64,000 nt of DNA from Atkinsonella hypoxylon (lineage: Eukaryota > Ascomycota > Sordariomycetes > Hypocreales > Clavicipitaceae), in the NCBI GenBank assembly GCA_000729835.1, contig JFHB01000019.1, positions 1 through 64,000 of the forward strand, read 5' to 3'. The translations under genes and the position numbers were made by a program. Positions 60,101 to 64,000 of the stretch are shown here, piece after piece. The notes beneath the pieces are model-generated. The model searched no databases and was not told where the DNA came from. It worked only from the letters and a program-made list of their open reading frames with translations. The stretch's first letter is position 1; each line of letters begins with the position of its first letter.

Positions 60101-62410
60101 GCCGTGACGTGACTCTGGGTGGTTGAGGCCATCGACCATTGGCACCATTGGTACCGTTGGTACCGCCTGAGTGCGGATCTGCGGGCAAAGTACGGAATAC
60201 ATGTCCCGCCGTCTCTCCCAAGCGGGTCCAGGCTAGTAGGTTGCCGTAGCTGTCGACGGCGAGCTCTTTTCCTCAGCCGAATCAGGCAAGCTTCTGCTAT
60301 CATTTATTTACTGGTAACGTGTAATGTATAATGTATAACTAATGTGCAATGTGCTCACTTGCTCGCACAACCAAAGAGAAAAGTCCTCGGCTGAGTCTGC
60401 AAGGCTCGGAGTCTTGCCCACGGGCATAAAGCTCCCACAGTCGTCCCATATCTGTCCGTCTCGCCTTAGAAGGACGATGTGCGCCATGGAGTTCCCCCTC
60501 GTTAGACCCTCCTGGTCCTTTATCCTATCGAGCCTCTAGAATACGCTCCCTGTGACAGCCTATCTGTCGGCTGCGCCCATGGGCGAACAGTCGTCCAACA
60601 ACAGCCAAGACCGAGGCGCAGTATGAAGAAAACAACGAGACCCTCCTTCCCACCTCGGATGACCCAGCGCGACCTTGTGCCACAAATAGAGCAAATTGGA
60701 AGCCTGGCCGCCATGAAGCACTAAAACTTGGCCCTGTCGTTCCCATCACCGGGTCATTTTTACGAGCAGACAGCCCATCGTAGGCGTAGCCCACCAAAAG
60801 CAGGGGTTCGAGATTAACGAGCACCCTTATTTGGGCAAGGCGGCCGTTTGTGCCCAACCTGCCAGCCAAGGATTTCCTCATAGGCTCATATTCTGTCGCA
60901 TACTACGGAGTAGTTCTCGACCGTTGTTCTCGTCTCCCGGGCATCTTCCATTTGATGGAGACATGAGCAAGGATTGTAACTACTGCTTGGACGGACCATT
61001 TGCCTGCTTAGATCAGTCACTAGACTAGACTCTATGACACGCCGTTGCTTTATCTGAAGCGCCAGTTGCGACTCGGTCGGCTTGTCACCTAGGGTTATAT
61101 ATATAGATCCAACGAGGTCATTGGTGAGATACTTATCTTCCGTCTATTCTCGACTACACCGTCAGTTCGCGAACTTCCGTTACGTGCACGCGTGTGCAGA
61201 AGTGACCGAAGAGAAGTTGATCTGCTTTCCAATCATTTTGTCCAGATCCACCACGTCAACCATTTGGGTAGTGGGCACGATGCCTGGCAATAGAGTCTCA
61301 AACTCTCAAAATAGGTCCTCCTGTATTGGGGGCTTTGTTCACACCGCAATCTTGACCCTGGTATGTGGAAATACTGGGAGGCTGGAAATACCAGAATCGG
61401 TTTCAGAAACGCAACGCCAGGCACGTAGTGCAAGATGCAAGAACTATCATGAGACTTCCAGTCAACCTTTTCGCTTTGTATCCAGCAGGCAATAGTTCCT
61501 TGTTGGAAATTCTTCTTACCTGCACTTGTTGATTTACCACTAATTTATCTGCTATGTTGATCTGAAGATGAACACCGTAATTGTTTGCCTTGGGTAGCCT
61601 AATTCGACCCGTTGTCCATTGAATGGACAGCGATATGCGATCGAAATCGGGCAGAAGACAAAGACTCGGCAAGATGATTGTGCAATATTTCATGGCTCCT
61701 TCGTTCCCGCATCCTCGGTCTAGGATAATGATAATGAAAAAAAACTATATGTCAATATTTGAAGGCCCGGTGATTTCAAAATTGCAGTTTCGATGGCTGA
61801 ACAGTAGTACCAACATCATGCTACCAGCAGCCACAGATGCAGGCAAGCCTCAGATGATGAGATGAGGGCACCATTGATGGTATGGCTGCCCAAGTTCTGA
61901 GCACGCGGGCTTGCTCTAGGCCGCTCTGCCGCGAGGCTTGTCAGGCGCACCTTAGATCTGAGCACCGTTTTTCGGACGTACATTGGCAGATGGATGGATG
62001 GATGGATGGTGGACCGACGCGGCTGCGGTGTAGACGGGTCCGTTTGGGTGGCCTGAATGCAAGACCCGTTATGATTTACTCAACTCATGTTTTGGATCGT
62101 ATGTACATGTCCGGTCGACCGCGGGGCGGACGCATGAAAGATGTGCGTGCAGAGGAGGAGGTGGTTCCACCATCGTCTTGGAGTTGACTCTCATCGTCGA
62201 ACATACGTCGACCAGACGGCATGGCACATTCGCAGAGTCGGAACCATGATTAATTACCACGGCAGTGCTGGCGGAAGTACCGACTGGTTTCCGTTGGGCA
62301 AACATGACCAGGAAGGGCACACCACGTTACATGATACATGATACATGACACATCCAGGGTTGTTCCTGCCTTCCAAGGTTGTTCATACCACATTAGATAA
62401 CTACCTAGGT

Positions 62411-62526
62411 ACCTACCTACCTACCTACCTACCTACCTACCTACCTACCTACCTACCTACCTACCTACCTACCTACCTACCTACCTACCTACCTACCTAC
62501 CTACCTACCTACCTACCTACCTACCT
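62411..62526. repeat. ACCT tetranucleotide microsatellite, about 29 copies
   Basis: An uninterrupted 116-bp array of ACCT, flanked on both sides by CCTAGGTACCTACC-like sequence. Confidence 0.97.
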
Positions 62527-63460
62527 CCTAAGCAAGCTACATGTACCTAGGTACCTACCTACCTGTGGCCTACATCTAGGCCCGGTACATAGGCGGCATG
62601 TATGACCTGAGGCACCTCTCGATCTCTTCTCACTGGTGCCTCTGCGGGCGTCCCCGCACTTGGCGGCGGGCGGGTGCTTCCATGCCCTGACGGAGCCATA
62701 TGGAGATGGAGATATTGAGCCACCAGACCTGTATCGGAATACGGGCTGGGTCCTGGAGCACCAGAGCCATCCATTTCCGTCCACACTCCCAAGGTTGCGC
62801 TTGCCCGCTCCTTGTCCACACCACACCCTGCCTCTTGATCCTGTTTTGTCCCCAAGGCCACAAGAGACGCACCCCCATGCCATGTCAGTGCGATGCTATG
62901 AATACTGACTGTCATGTACCTAATGCTTCGTCTCCCCACAACCATCCAAAACCCGCACTACTACATATTATGACCTATCTGCCTCCTTCCTCCCACCTTT
63001 TGGAGCATCTTAAGTGCTCATTGCCAAACACTAATACCCATATCCTTGAGCGAGGCCGTATTGTACTTGCGATATTCATTTCCGCTTCTTCCTATGCTCT
63101 AGCCCGTTGCACAGCTTTCGCTTCAGACGCTTTCTTATCCGCCTTCTTTTCGCACGCACACAGCACTTCCCCGCCACCTCCGAAGCGATACCGGATGTGT
63201 TAGATACTCGTCTTCGGCATAGCTTCGTGAAATCTCTGGTCGCTCTGCCTTGAATTCTTCCAGATTGTGTGAGTCCCAAGCTGAAATTTTCTGGCTCTTG
63301 TCATAAGTGCTTTTTCTTTCCCAGCCGGCCCATTATCTATTTTCTCGAGAACCGAACACAGCCCTGCACATTAGACCTAGGGTTTGGTTTCTTTTCCCTT
63401 TATTGCCACACCTACCCGTGCCAACGGTACCCCAGCCAGCAATTTTTTTTCACCTTCACA

Positions 63461-63517
63461 ATGTCGGCTGCGCCATTATATTTTCAACATAGCTCTGGCG
63501 GCAAAGTGAAAAGTTGA
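63461..63517 (+). other. Short upstream frame (uORF or first exon)
   Basis: An ATG in a good context (ttcacaATGtc) opens 18 codons about 240 bp before the next gene's start. It may be a translated leader frame; splicing into the downstream gene is also possible. Confidence 0.3.
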
Positions 63518-63753
63518 TTTTTCTTAAGATCTGGGTTGTTGGAGAGTAGTTCCATCAAATGTCTTGCATCCTTGCAATCCACAACTTCCACATTCTATAT
63601 TTGATCTTACAATTCGGAGCCTAATATCGCGCACCCAACTATTTCCACAGACAATGTCAACTAATGAGTATATCATCGCTGTTATAGCTAAAACGTAGGG
63701 CCTATCTTGAACTCACTGACGCACAAGTGCTTTCATGATTACCCGGCGCTATC

Positions 63754-64000
63754 ATGGCCTCGCAATTTTCCGTTCAACCTTTTTACAGATCAACACCTCT
63801 CACTATCAATACACATCATGCACAGCCAAAATACTTCGAGGATGACGACAAAAGTTGCATGCTAGATGAGAACTCCTTTGAGCATGGAACTGTAGATTCT
63901 GGTCTTGAACTTTCCCCTCCAATGGCAAACAGTCGCGGAGAATCATTTGCTGTGGGCAGCACATTGTTTTCGCCCAAGACGGAAGATTGGCAATCCGTCG
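63754..64000 (+). CDS. Partial gene at the right edge, product unknown
   Basis: An ATG at 63754 (atcATGgcc) opens a frame without stops to the end of the window (82 complete codons). The sequence is polar and acidic with Ser/Pro-Pro pairs (E-L-S-P-P-M, F-S-P-K-T-E-D-W), like the disordered N-terminus of many fungal transcription factors. No domain is reached before the edge, so the function cannot be given. The long pyrimidine-rich leader upstream is typical of fungal regulatory genes. Confidence 0.5.
   Translation, partial: MASQFSVQPFYRSTPLTINTHHAQPKYFEDDDKSCMLDENSFEHGTVDSGLELSPPMANSRGESFAVGSTLFSPKTEDWQSV

Larger units (their letters stand above)
57188..63753. other. 6.6-kb gene desert
   Basis: No supported gene over the largest empty stretch of the window. 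It contains the TACTCCGTA/TATTCCGTA tandem at 59165-59180, TACGGAATA at 60191-60199, TACGGAGTA at 60904-60912 and the ACCT microsatellite at 62411-62526. From about 62930 it is pyrimidine-rich, which fits the promoter and leader of the gene starting at 63754. A short upstream frame (ATG at 63461, 18 codons) may be a uORF or an unrecognised first exon. Confidence 0.5.

Noticed and set aside
1..64000. Secondary-metabolite cluster or CRISPR-like array
   Set aside because: No polyketide synthase, peptide synthetase or terpene synthase was found; the tandem arrays are simple micro- and minisatellites without unique spacers.

Overview
The window is nuclear DNA of a filamentous ascomycete. The genes have short introns (about 47-135 bp, GT...AG, often with CTAAC/CTGAC-like branch sites), long gene-poor spacers, and fungus-specific families: a Zn2Cys6 regulator, a CRT10-domain protein, GIG1/DUF3605, a Mep-type ammonium transporter and a GPI-anchored Ser/Thr-rich wall protein. 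Protein style and spacer motifs suggest Sordariomycetes, probably Hypocreales (Metarhizium/Pochonia-like). That placement is an inference; nothing in the window proves the species.

Layout, left to right. 1.65-3.1 kb: TauD/TfdA-like dioxygenase (+). 5.07-7.2 kb: membrane-anchored histidine acid phosphatase (+). 8.0-9.7 kb: ammonium transporter (-). 12.1-14.8 kb: CRT10-domain protein (-). 16.06-16.85 kb: broken GH5 glycosidase gene (-). 18.6-20.1 kb: Frizzled-like seven-helix receptor (-). 24.55-25.5 kb: tandem FolB protein (+). 25.9-26.6 kb: GIG1-type protein (-). 28.9-31.2 kb: UDP-glucose pyrophosphorylase (+), with a possible second first exon and promoter inside its long first intron. 35.1-36.0 kb: GPI-anchored Ser/Thr-rich protein (+). 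37.3-37.9 kb: unrecognised small protein (-). 40.7-43.5 kb: Zn2Cys6 transcription factor (-). 47.1-49.1 kb: patatin-like protein lacking the nucleophile serine (-). 50.0-51.4 kb: LEO1 (-). 51.7-53.6 kb: broken Na+/H+ antiporter gene (-). 54.3-56.0 kb: MOB2 (+). 56.6-57.2 kb: decayed kinase-like gene (-). 57.2-63.7 kb: gene desert with a large ACCT microsatellite. 63.75 kb to the end: start of a gene that runs off the window.

The genes do not form a biosynthetic cluster. They are mostly housekeeping (LEO1, MOB2, UGP, CRT10), nutrient uptake (ammonium transporter, phosphatase) and signalling (receptor, Zn2Cys6 factor). The most striking signals are: (1) two independent broken genes whose nonsense codons are both consistent with TGG to TAG (CCA to CTA on the + strand), the change expected from RIP-type mutation; (2) a dispersed 9-mer TACGGARTA, at least 15 copies, all seen in non-coding DNA; (3) the nested alternative start of UGP; (4) the serine-less GTATG elbow in the patatin-like protein. 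Exon boundaries were read by eye from splice signals, reading phase and remembered family sequence, and were not checked against RNA.
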